Part shown: in pieces, positions 27,861 through 36,043 of the stretch
Layout of the letters: every line of letters begins with the position of its first letter
Numbering within the stretch: position 1 is the first letter of the stretch
Assembly: GCF_000018865.1 (NCBI RefSeq)
Contig: NC_010175.1
Coordinates: forward strand, 5,146,001 to 5,210,000
Source: Chloroflexus aurantiacus J-10-fl
GTDB lineage: Bacteria > Chloroflexota > Chloroflexia > Chloroflexales > Chloroflexaceae
Direction of reading: 5' to 3'
Length of the DNA stretch: 64,000 nt
Notes under the pieces: generated by a model
The model's input: only the letters and a program-made list of their open reading frames with translations
What the model was told of the DNA's origin: nothing
The model's database searches: none
Position numbers and translations under genes: made by a program

Positions 27861-29090
27861 TTACGGCGCACTCTGACCTTCGATACCGGCCAGCAACTGC
27901 GAGGTATACCAGATCGTCTTATCGTCGGCGACCTGACCTTCCGGCACAAAGACACTTCCATCCTGATAGTACAGTGGGCCGGTGAAGAGATTCAGGCTAC
28001 CATCGGCCAGCTTTGCAATGAACTCATCAAGCTTCGCGGCATTCTCAGCACTCAGCGCCGGCCCCTTCACAAAACCGATCATGCTCGTGTCAGGATCGTT
28101 CAAGTTGCTCCAGTTCGGCCCAACCCACTCCCAGGCCGGCTCCCACTGACCGGCGCGGGCCAGCTCAACCAGACGCTTGTAATCGGGACCCCAATTGAAG
28201 TACGGCACACCCAGACAGACCGCCTCACCCTGGGCGCAGGCACCTTTGAAATCGTAGGGCACCGCAAAGACCCGCTTCCCGGCCTGCGTTGCCTTATTGG
28301 CTTCGACAATTGCCTCAGTGGTATCGATCCCTGACAGAATAACGTCGTAGCCCTCGTTAATAAAATCGTTAGCAACCTTGGTTGGATCAAGCGTCACACC
28401 GGGAATGTTGAACCAGAAACCGATCCATGTCACCTTAAAGGCCAGATCATCTGCTGAACGACCGCGATAGTTTTCCCAGCAATAACGTGCACCGAGATAG
28501 GTTGAATTCACCAACCGGCGAGTCTCGGGGTCGATCAGCGGGCCAAGGTAAGCCAGCCGCCCGGCTTCAGTCGTCAGCGCCGCCGCACAGCCGGCAATCA
28601 TCTTCCCGTATTCCATACGACCCATCAGGTTTCGCACATTGGCCGGCGCTTCACCGGTCAGCACCTTGTCACCGGACGCATGAATAAACGCCACCTCAGG
28701 ATGGGCAGCAGCAGCAACATTAGTGCCATCGGCGAATTCCGCCGAGTTGGTGATGATCAGGCGTGCCCCCTGACCGATCAACTCTTCGATAGCCTGCTCA
28801 ACCTTGACATTCGGTCGATCTGCCGGATTGACCTTATCAATGTAGATAAACTTCACGCCCGGCAGCTTCTCAACCACATACTGGGCGGCCTCGTAATGGG
28901 CCTGATTCCAGCCACCATCGTTAATTGGCCCGACCAGCACCATCCCAAAAGTGAACTCCTCGCCGGCGGCTGACGTTGGTTCAGCGGGGCCAGCCGTTGG
29001 TTGAGCAGCCGGTTGCGTTCCACAGGCAGCTACCAGCAGACTGAACAGGACAAGCACCAACAACGGCCAGTGAACAACGCGGACTCTCAT
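27861..29090 (-). CDS. BMP-family ABC transporter substrate-binding lipoprotein
   Basis: Substrate-binding protein of the BMP/PnrA family, 409 residues. ATG 29090 has AAGGAG 7 bp upstream and begins a lipoprotein signal with lipobox LVAAC (Cys23); the longer frame from 29168 is rejected. After a Pro/Ala/Thr linker the mature domain shows family features: FGMVLVGPINDGGWNQAHYE, LIGQGARLIITNSAEFADG and VAFIHASGDK. It is the first gene of the transporter set and has its own promoter at 29278-29306. PnrA-type proteins bind purine nucleosides, but close relatives bind other ligands, so the substrate stays open. Confidence 0.92.
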   Translation of the reverse strand: MRVRVVHWPLLVLVLFSLLVAACGTQPAAQPTAGPAEPTSAAGEEFTFGMVLVGPINDGGWNQAHYEAAQYVVEKLPGVKFIYIDKVNPADRPNVKVEQAIEELIGQGARLIITNSAEFADGTNVAAAAHPEVAFIHASGDKVLTGEAPANVRNLMGRMEYGKMIAGCAAALTTEAGRLAYLGPLIDPETRRLVNSTYLGARYCWENYRGRSADDLAFKVTWIGFWFNIPGVTLDPTKVANDFINEGYDVILSGIDTTEAIVEANKATQAGKRVFAVPYDFKGACAQGEAVCLGVPYFNWGPDYKRLVELARAGQWEPAWEWVGPNWSNLNDPDTSMIGFVKGPALSAENAAKLDEFIAKLADGSLNLFTGPLYYQDGSVFVPEGQVADDKTIWYTSQLLAGIEGQSAP

Positions 29091-29271
29091 CGGTCGACTC
29101 CTTGTGAGCATCTGCAAATCCGAACACGAACAACGAAGCGGCGCAACCGATGAGCAAGTCATTGCCATCGCTGCGCCGAGACGGTTTTGCGCAGATTTAC
29201 ACCTCTGACGGGGAGGGTTCCCTGCCGGCCGCTTCGCCGATCAGGGCGCTATCGCGGAGCGCCCGATTACG
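29091..29271 (-). promoter_or_regulatory. Structured 5' leader of the BMP transporter message
   Basis: The predicted transcript start near 29271 leaves a leader of about 180 nt. It can form at least three hairpins: GGGCGC with GCGCCC, GGGAACCCTCCC, and CTGCGC with GCGCAG. The length and order suggest a regulatory RNA, but no known riboswitch consensus (purine, TPP, FMN, SAM, cobalamin, lysine) was recognised. Confidence 0.35.
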
Positions 29272-29277
29272 GAGCCG

Positions 29278-29306
29278 AGTATAGCCGAGAGAGGCTAGAC
29301 TGTCAA
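29278..29306 (-). promoter_or_regulatory. Promoter of the BMP transporter operon
   Basis: On the minus strand TTGACA (29306-29301) and TATACT (29283-29278) are spaced by 17 bp, a near-consensus housekeeping promoter. The -35 box is part of the perfect 12-bp palindrome TGTCAATTGACA (29301-29312), a possible operator. Confidence 0.75.
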
Positions 29307-29379
29307 TTGACAGTGTGATATACTGTGACTCCATCGAGAAAATGTTACCAGGCCAGTCGAGGGTAATACTCCCCCCCTA

Positions 29380-29423
29380 TTCACATAGACTCGATGTATC
29401 TATTCGGATGGATTCTATGTGAA
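29380..29423. promoter_or_regulatory. 10-bp inverted repeat upstream of the secreted-protein gene
   Basis: TTCACATAGA (29380-29389) and TCTATGTGAA (29414-29423) are exact complements separated by 24 bp. They lie 33 bp before the start at 29456 and may be an operator or a 5'-leader hairpin. No clear promoter could be assigned to this gene. Confidence 0.45.
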
Positions 29424-29455
29424 CCACTCTATCTGAGTTAATGAAAGGACCGCTT

Positions 29456-30499
29456 ATGTACAGAGTTACGCTTGTTCTGGCGGTCTTCCTCGTGAGCACC
29501 ATCATATCTCCGGCATCTCCAGGTGCAGCATCAGGTTCTGACCCAATCTGCTTCACCGATCATGAGGAATGTGTCGATCCACGTTTTGCCGATTTCTGGC
29601 GGAGTAACGATGCTCATGCAATCACCGGCGCAAAAGGTAACGCTTTACGAATCTTTGGTTATCCGCTTGGGCCGGCCCGGATCGAGTCGGTGAATGGTGA
29701 GGCTGTTTTAGCACAACCGTTTGCGAACGTCATCATGCAGCAACCGCTCGGCAACACGGATCCAGCACAGATTTCTCTCCAGAAGATTGGATTGGAACGC
29801 CTCCTTCAACTCAAACAGGAACCCTCTCTGCCCCAATCTCCGCCAGAAACTCAACGGGCAGGTTGTCGTTTCTTCAAGGAGACCGGATTTAACGTCTGTG
29901 ATGAATTTAAGAATTTTTGGGAGAGCAATGGTCTGAACCTGGACGACAAGCGTGGCTACACTGACAGTGAACGGATTGCCCTCTTCGGGCTTCCAATTAG
30001 CAGCCAGAGACGTGAAACAGCGGCAAATGGTAGACAATACCCTACTCAGTGGTTCGAGCGCGCCCGATTACAGTACGACTCGGTTGCTGAAGAAATGATC
30101 ATCACTCCATTAGGTCGCGATGTTGTGGATAATCGACCCGGTGTTCCACCTCTACCACGTAACAAGGGCGTCCAGGTGAACGCAACAACCGTTACCGCCG
30201 GAGGCATCCTCTCCGCACGTGGCAATGGCTACACGAATGATCGGTCGGTAACCATTACCGTGTTCCGTGCTGATGGCACCAGCTTTGCGGCAGGCACAGA
30301 GGTTACACCCGACACGAACGGCGTTACGGAACGGTACTGCCTGGAAGTACCCGCCAATGCGCTACCCGGCATCTGGGCCATTGCTTTCAACGGTGTTCAA
30401 ACCGGGCATCAGACGATAGGTTTCTTCCGGGTAGTTACAACCGGCACCCCCAATACGACATGCCCTGATCTGATCGCACCGTTGCCCGGTAGTCGGTAG
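29456..30499 (+). CDS. Secreted protein with two FW-type repeats, unknown function
   Basis: An exported protein of 347 residues. ATG 29456 is preceded by AAAGGA and starts a signal peptide (MYRVTLVLAVFLVSTII). Two related blocks follow: residues about 28-105 (CVDPRFADFWRSNDAHAITG, then RIFGYPLGPARIE) and about 140-225 (VCDEFKNFWESNGLNLDD, then ALFGLPISSQRRE and QWFERARLQY). Both share F-x-x-FW-x-S-N-x, FG-x-P and a terminal PLG or ILG-like segment. Cys residues start each block (CFTDHEEC, CRFFKETGFNVC), suggesting disulfides. The last 100 residues look like an Ig/beta-sandwich. Similar FW repeats occur in secreted Chloroflexota proteins; their role, perhaps cell-wall or polymer binding, is not known. 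Confidence 0.75.
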   Translation: MYRVTLVLAVFLVSTIISPASPGAASGSDPICFTDHEECVDPRFADFWRSNDAHAITGAKGNALRIFGYPLGPARIESVNGEAVLAQPFANVIMQQPLGNTDPAQISLQKIGLERLLQLKQEPSLPQSPPETQRAGCRFFKETGFNVCDEFKNFWESNGLNLDDKRGYTDSERIALFGLPISSQRRETAANGRQYPTQWFERARLQYDSVAEEMIITPLGRDVVDNRPGVPPLPRNKGVQVNATTVTAGGILSARGNGYTNDRSVTITVFRADGTSFAAGTEVTPDTNGVTERYCLEVPANALPGIWAIAFNGVQTGHQTIGFFRVVTTGTPNTTCPDLIAPLPGSR

Positions 30500-30613
30500 T
30501 GACAAATGACGAATGTGACAACGATGACCTGCCGGGAGCCAGCAGGGATACACGGCGGTGCCCCCTACCAGTGCGATTCATTACATGGCGATGTGAAGGA
30601 GTAAATACACCGT

Positions 30614-30646
30614 CCGTAGGGGCGGGTTCAGAACCCGCCCCTACGG
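30614..30646. repeat. GTAGGGGC-type palindrome
   Basis: CCGTAGGGGCGGGTTC (30614-30629) and its exact complement (30631-30646) surround a single A. It belongs to the dispersed palindrome family of this window; the near twin is at 61298-61330. It lies 115 bp after the secreted-protein gene and could act as a terminator. Confidence 0.8.
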
Positions 30647-30726
30647 AATCCACGCATATGCAATGAAGGCCTTGCCGAATTATTGCCGCACCCAAAACCG
30701 CCAAACCTCTCACATCCAATCTGGCA

Positions 30727-30880
30727 GCGTAGAAGTTATCTCATTCATTACTGACAGAGTCCATGATCGTGACGAGTACACATAGCATTTCCATGGCCAG
30801 CAGGGTAAACGGCGTGACACGCGCCTGATCGTGAGCACGGCAGGTGTGGCAGCGTGGCTACCGCACTGTTGAACATGCAA
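30727..30880 (-). repeat. Partial MITE-like element (right end and middle)
   Basis: The minus strand matches 51545-51705, including the terminal GAGATAACTTC and the block around GTGAGCACGG. The left terminal repeat is missing. Confidence 0.65.
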
Positions 30881-30939
30881 TGCAACCAATTCAGCACGTG
30901 ATCGCGCCAGAGATGGTCGTCAGCCACCCTCACTTCCAC

Positions 30940-31075
30940 ACCCTATGCATTACCCACATGTCGCGCTGCGTTAGGCCGGGTTGCAAGCGCTCTCTGTGGC
31001 TTCCCGTGGCATGGGCTTCCAGCCCACGTGCAGGCATCATCTCCACCGCCGGCAGGGGCTGGCTGTAGCCATTGG
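30940..31075 (+). repeat. Dispersed repeat, arm 1 of a distant inverted pair
   Basis: Contains TACCCACATGTCGCGCTGCG and GGGTTGCAAGCGCTCTCTGT. The minus strand at about 61630-61785 carries the same order of blocks with scattered differences. Confidence 0.6.
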
Positions 31076-31134
31076 TGTACAGACACGAACCTGGTGCAAC
31101 GACACCTTTACGCACAGATATCGCATGCATGCCC

Positions 31135-31530
31135 GACCGACTCGATGATCGAAACGATCCATCCAGCTTCTCCGTGACCAGGATGGGGAACGGTATGCCA
31201 CGCGCCGGATCGTGAGCACGGCTGGCGCGGCAGCATGGCTGCCGCACCCCAAACGCTGCGACACGTGCATGACGAGCGGGTACGGCAATCCATCCAGCAC
31301 GTGCGGGCACGGCTGGAGCGGCGCACTGCCACCGGGCCAGTCGCCCACAACAGCACCCCTAGCGATCATACCCGCTGATACGCACGTGGTTGACACCAGG
31401 TATGGGTAATGCATTGCTTCCATACCGGCGTGCTGGAAGCACGATATACTGTCGTTGGCGATTGGCAAGCGTTCATGAGACTGTGCGATGATCTGGTAGC
31501 ACAACAACACAGCTTCTTATGAAATAAGTT
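31135..31530 (-). repeat. Partial MITE-like element (left end and middle)
   Basis: The minus strand starts with the terminal GAACTTATTTCAT (31531-31519) and follows the 51370 element through CATGAACGCTTGCC and the GGATCGTGAGCACGG block. The right end is missing. Confidence 0.65.
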
Positions 31531-31660
31531 CCAGAAGTCATGACATACCAGCCAACAATCGCACTAATACTGCACCTGAAAGATGCACTGCTGGCCGCCA
31601 GTAGGGGCGACGCATGCGTCGCCCTTACGCCACACCGACGACAACTAACCGCCTCGCCAA
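31531..31660 (+). repeat. Dispersed block with a GTAGGGGC palindrome
   Basis: Shares AGAAGTCATGACA, CCAGCCAAC, GATGCACTGCTGG and the palindrome at 31601-31628 with 55285-55475. The palindrome half-site is GTAGGGGCGACGCAT. Confidence 0.65.
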
Positions 31661-31715
31661 TACCACACCTGAACAATGCACATCGTTAAGCAAGATTTGG
31701 CTCACACCCACCCCG

Positions 31716-31838
31716 CTCCTACAGCTCTTCTCTCCCCTCTCACCTCACGCCTCTCACCTCTCTCCTACCTACCCTATTTCCTACTTCCTATTTCCTATCT
31801 CCTATTTCCTCTCTCCTCTCTCCTCCCCCCTCCTACCC
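31716..31838 (+). repeat. Polypyrimidine tract of about 120 bp
   Basis: Almost only C and T on the plus strand, with irregular CTCTCC and CCTATTTC repeats. It lies immediately upstream of the malQ promoter. Such tracts can form triplex or unwound DNA. Confidence 0.75.
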
Positions 31839-31844
31839 GCCAAA

Positions 31845-31874
31845 TTGATTGCATCCACAACAATATGCTACAAT
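31845..31874 (+). promoter_or_regulatory. Promoter of malQ
   Basis: TTGATT (31845-31850) and TACAAT (31869-31874) are spaced by 18 bp; TGC before the -10 box makes it an extended -10. Transcription would start near 31881, 41 nt before the ATG at 31922. Confidence 0.6.
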
Positions 31875-31921
31875 ACCGCTCAGTTTCGATAACGGCCCAA
31901 CTGCTTGATGGCGGATGTAGA

Positions 31922-33481
31922 ATGAACATGACAACAACTAACGGCTCTCCAGTTCAGGTGCGAGGATTTGGACTGCAACGGGCAAGCGGCATTCTCCTTC
32001 ATCCCTCATCCCTACCCGGCCCATGGGGAATCGGTGATCTTGGCCCGATGGCGTATCGATTCGTCGATTTTTTGGTTGCGGCGGGGCAATCACTCTGGCA
32101 GGTGCTCCCGCTTGGCCCTACCGGCTACGGTGACTCGCCCTACCAGTGCTTTTCGGCCTTTGCCGGCAATCCATTGTTGATCAGTCTGGATGACATCATC
32201 GAACAGGGATTGCTCACGATTGAGGAAGCACGGGCCACACTGTCCAGATTACCCGCCGACCGGGTTGATTACGGGGCACTCATTCCAGCCAAACAATCCC
32301 TGCTGCGTCGTAGCTTCGAGCGATTCCAGAGCGGTCACGGTGCGCACTTGCGCCCAGACTATCAGCGGTTCTGCGAAGCCAACGCGGAGTGGCTAACCGA
32401 TTATGCTCAATTTATGGCCATCAAGGAATCGCAAGGGGGCGTAAGCTGGCACGACTGGCGTCCCGATTTGCGTGATCGTAAACCGGCCGCCCTTGGGCAA
32501 GCCAGGCATGAACTGGCGACGACGATTGCCTACCATCAATATCTGCAATTTCTCTTCTTCCGCCAGTGGCAATCGCTCAAAGCCTATGCCAATCAGCAGG
32601 GTGTGCTGATCATCGGCGATGCTCCCATTTTTGTTGCCGACGACAGTGCCGATGTGTGGGCCAATCGTGATCTCTTTTTTGTGGATGAACATGGTCGACC
32701 GACCGTGGTTGCCGGTGTACCACCAGACTACTTCAGCGCCACCGGTCAGCGCTGGGGCAATCCTTTGTATCGCTGGGAACGCATGGCCGCCACCGGTTAC
32801 CGCTGGTGGGTCGCCCGCATGCGCCAGGCCTTCACGCTCTACGACATCTTGCGCCTCGACCATTTTCGCGGTTTTGAAGCCTATTGGGAAGTACCGGCGA
32901 GTGCACCGACTGCGGTAGATGGGCGCTGGGTAGCAGGGCCGGGGGCCGACCTCTTCAACGTCTTGCAGGCCGAGCTGGGAACACTTCCCATCATCGCCGA
33001 AGACCTTGGTTTGATTACCCCTGAAGTTGAAGCCCTCCGCCAGGCATTTGAACTACCCGGCATGAAGGTGCTCCAGTTCGCCTTCGGGTATGATCCGGCC
33101 AATCCTTACCTACCCCACAACTACACCCCGAATTATGTCGTCTATACCGGCACGCACGACAATGATACGACGATTGGCTGGTTTGCCACCCTCGATCCGG
33201 CTACCCGTGCGGCAGTGTTGACCTACCTTGGCCGTACTGAAGAGACGATTGATATTGCCTGGGATTTGATGCGCCTGGGCATGATGTCTGTTGCTAACTA
33301 TGCAATTACGCCATTGCAAGACGTTTTGCGTCTGGGATCAGAGGCGCGCATGAACACCCCCGGTCGATTGGGTGGTAACTGGGCATGGCGCTTTTCGGCT
33401 GAAGCGCTCAGCGCAGAACTGGCCGACAGATTGCGTCAACTTACATTTATCTACCGCCGACTTCAGCCGGCAAACACCTGA
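31922..33481 (+). CDS. malQ: 4-alpha-glucanotransferase (amylomaltase)
   Basis: GH77 amylomaltase of 519 residues, which transfers maltosyl or longer units between alpha-1,4-glucans in glycogen or maltodextrin metabolism. The N-terminus has the family's [20 protein letters not shown] and [15 protein letters not shown]. The catalytic Asp lies in [13 protein letters not shown], the acid Glu in IIAEDLG, and the third acidic residue in GTHDNDTT. The long frame opening at 31676 runs through the polypyrimidine tract and the promoter, so ATG 31922 is chosen although its ribosome binding site is weak (GGCGGATG). The last 19 bp overlap the convergent recF gene. Confidence 0.95.
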
Positions 33482-34641
33482 CCATCTTCAACCCGATAGC
33501 GACGGACAGCAGCCAGGAAATCGGCACTGAAATCGCTGAGATCGGTAGCGGTAAGCAGCGTCTGCTGATCGGGATGATGGATCAAGGCAAGGAGATGGGC
33601 GCGGCGCTGAGCATCAAGCTCACTCAATACATCATCGAGCAGCAGCACCGGTGCTTCACCGCTGCGCCGTCGCATCAAACCGGCCTCACCAATCTTCAAC
33701 GCCAGCGCAATCGAACGCTGCTGACCACGGGAACCGTAGCGACCGAGATTGATCCCGGCCACCGTGAAGATCAGATCGTCGCGATGAGGGCCGCAGAGGG
33801 TCTGACCACGGGCCAGTTCATCACTGCGTTGGGCTGCAAACGCCAGCAGCAAGCGCTCGGCCAGGCCGCCGGCATCTCTTGCAGTTCCCAGGTCACAACT
33901 GGCTGCGTACTCGATCTGCAACCGATCTTCGCCACCGCTCATCTCCTGATAGAGCGGGCCGGCCAGATCATTGAGTTCAACAATTGCGCGTAACCGTTCG
34001 GCCAGCAGATACCCGCCAGCCGCCGCTAGCTCCTGATCCCAATAGGCCAGCTCGGCATCAACGTGGCGTGGCACTCGTCGCTGCTCGCGCCAGGCGCGTA
34101 ACAAACTGTTTCGTTGCAAGAGTATCTTCTGATAATGCGCTAATGTGCGCACGTAATGCGGATCGAGCTGCGAGAGCGTGATATCGAGGTAACGTCGCCG
34201 TTCTGCCGGTGGCCCATCAACCAGCGTCAGATCGGTAGGGGTAAAGAGCACCACCCGCAACTGACCTATCAGATCGATTGCCCGCGCCGGACGCTTATCA
34301 ATGCGCACCAGCTTTTGCGCACCGTTCAGTGGCTGCCCATCATCGTCTGCCCGTCGTTGTACCAATACCTCCAGGCGCACCGGCCCGATCCGCCGCTCTA
34401 CATCGGCAGCGATACGGGCAAACGGCGGGGTACCCGCCTCTCCCACTGCATCCCAGCGCACCAGTTCACGATCACTACTCAGGCGTGGCGAGCGCGTTGT
34501 CGCGAGGTAGAAGATTGCTTCAAGCAAACTCGTTTTGCCGGCGGCATTTGGCCCGTAAAAGAGTGTGGTTGCCGGTGCTAGCGCGAGATCAAGGCGTCGG
34601 TAGTTACGGAAATCGCGCAGAAACAGATGGTGAACATACAT
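33463..34641 (-). CDS. recF: DNA replication and repair protein RecF
   Basis: A 392-residue SMC-like ATPase that loads RecA at single-strand gaps with RecO and RecR. Walker A is GPNAAGKT (residues 30-37) after the family N-terminus [12 protein letters not shown]. The RecF signature [18 protein letters not shown], the ABC-type signature ([14 protein letters not shown]) and Walker B ([12 protein letters not shown]) are all present. The gene starts 20 bp after the stop codon of the IPP isomerase gene and is probably cotranscribed with it; no dnaN or gyrB is adjacent. Its stop end overlaps malQ by 19 bp, tail to tail. Confidence 0.96.
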
Positions 34642-34661
34642 ATATCGGCCATCGCCGCAGG

Positions 34662-35702
34662 CTACGAGCGCTCACCCAGGCGCAGGTTCCGCAGCGCCTG
34701 AAGATTGGCACAGCCGCTACAAAACATAGCCACCCGCAGTTCGCGGATAAATGCCCCCAACCCTTCAATCACCGCCTCAGCTCCCCGCTCATTGATGGCA
34801 TCGAAAAGTGCCGGACGGGCAGTACCGGCCAGATCGGCACCCAGCGCAATCGCCTTCGCAACATCCACCCCACTCCGCACGCCACCTGAAGCAATGAGCG
34901 TCACATCGGGTAACGCGGCGCGCACCTCACGTATACACTCGGTTGTCGGCAACCCCCAATCGGCAAAAGCACTCGCCACACGGCGCCCGGTGTCGTTTGG
35001 TTGCCGGAAGCGTTCAACTTCACTCCAACTGGTACCACCAGCCCCCGCCACATCGATAATGCGCACCCCTACCTCGTAGAGCCGGATCGCATCAGCGGCA
35101 CCGATACCATTACCAACCTCTTTCACGATAACCGGTACTTCCAATCGCCGACAAACCTCTTCGATCCTGGCCAACAGTCCTTTAAAATTGACATCTCCCT
35201 CGGGCTGGACAGCTTCCTGAAGTGGATTGAGATGCAAAATCAGCGCATCAGCCTCAATCATCTCCACTGCCCGACGGCAATGATCAACAGTAAAGCCATA
35301 ATTGAGCTGCACAGCGCCAACATTTGCCAGCAAGGGAATATGCGGCGCAACTCGCCGTACCTGGTAGGTAGAGGCAAGCCGGGGATCCATTACTGCGGCC
35401 CGCTGCGAGCCAACTCCCATCGGCAAACCGAGATACTCAGCAGCTTCGGCCAGCGCCAGATTAATCTTTTCAGCACTGGCTGTACCACCGGTCATCGAAC
35501 TGATCAACAACGGTGCGGCAATGGGCTTACCCAGAAACGTTGTGCGGGTATCAACCTCGTTAAGATCAAGCTCAGGCAAGGCACGGTGCGGGAGACGATA
35601 CGCAGCAAACCCGGTAACGATACCCTTGGCAGCCACATCCTCATGTAACACAATGCGAATATGATCGATCTTGCGCGACTCAGTTTTATCGTCACCGGGC
35701 AT
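34662..35702 (-). CDS. fni: Isopentenyl-diphosphate delta-isomerase, type 2
   Basis: FMN- and NADPH-dependent type 2 IPP isomerase, 346 residues, which interconverts IPP and DMAPP for carotenoids, quinones and chlorophyll side chains. Family motifs are [10 protein letters not shown] near the N-terminus, [42 protein letters not shown] and the C-terminal phosphate-binding SGGVRSG. ATG 35702 has AGGAG upstream; the longer frame to 35789 begins inside the promoter's -35 box and is rejected. A Cys pair near the end (FCSGCANL) is a small oddity. It is upstream of recF in one unit. Confidence 0.95.
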
Positions 35703-35760
35703 AGCAAACTCCTGTTGCAGGGAGGGGAAAGGAAACCATTGTTTTTTCCCCTTTAGAGCG

Positions 35761-35789
35761 ATCATACCAACAAAAAGGAGGAGCGTCAA
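35761..35789 (-). promoter_or_regulatory. Promoter of the fni-recF unit
   Basis: On the minus strand TTGACG (35789-35784) and TATGAT (35766-35761) are 17 bp apart, with TGG before the -10 box. The start would be near 35754, 52 nt before the ATG. Confidence 0.65.
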
Positions 35790-35992
35790 ACAAGCGGGCC
35801 GTGGAGCAACTGGTTCCCAATGACAGGGATTGACCCGGTATGGCTTGCGAGAGTGCCATAGTTCCTTATACGAAGGATAACACGCGATTACACCGAAACA
35901 TCGGAAGAATATTATTCACCACCATAACCAGAGATGTTACGAAAGACAATATTCTCTACACCCAGTCTTATCTGGTTTAAACACAATAGAGA

Positions 35993-36001
35993 TGGTATAG
36001 T
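35993..36001 (+). promoter_or_regulatory. Possible extended -10 promoter of the PAS-STAS gene
   Basis: TGGTATAGT at 35993-36001 is an extended -10 element without a good -35 box, 43 bp before the ATG. A TATAAT at 36014-36019 is an alternative, but it would leave a leader of only about 18 nt. Confidence 0.35.
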
Positions 36002-36043
36002 AGATATGGGCTTTATAATGAAAGGCAGCCAGGAAAACACGCT

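Larger units (their letters stand above)
30500..31921. other. Gene-free repeat-rich region
   Basis: No credible gene. The region holds a GTAGGGGC palindrome (30614-30646), two partial MITE-like copies (30727-30880 and 31135-31530), one arm of an inverted dispersed repeat (30940-31075), a shared block with another palindrome (31531-31660), a polypyrimidine tract (31716-31838) and the malQ promoter. Confidence 0.75.

Noticed and set aside
29091-29271. Known riboswitch (purine, TPP, FMN, SAM, cobalamin, lysine)
   Set aside because: None of the conserved core sequences could be recognised; only generic hairpins are seen.
30500-31675. Small frames of 60-157 residues in the repeat region, such as 31037-31510
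   Set aside because: They recur wherever the repeats recur, in different frames and on both strands, as expected for non-coding repeats.
31676-31921. N-terminal extension of MalQ
   Set aside because: It would run through the polypyrimidine tract and the promoter and adds low-complexity Ser/Leu/Pro sequence not found in amylomaltases.
35001-35648. 215-residue plus-strand frame
   Set aside because: Antisense to the IPP isomerase gene.
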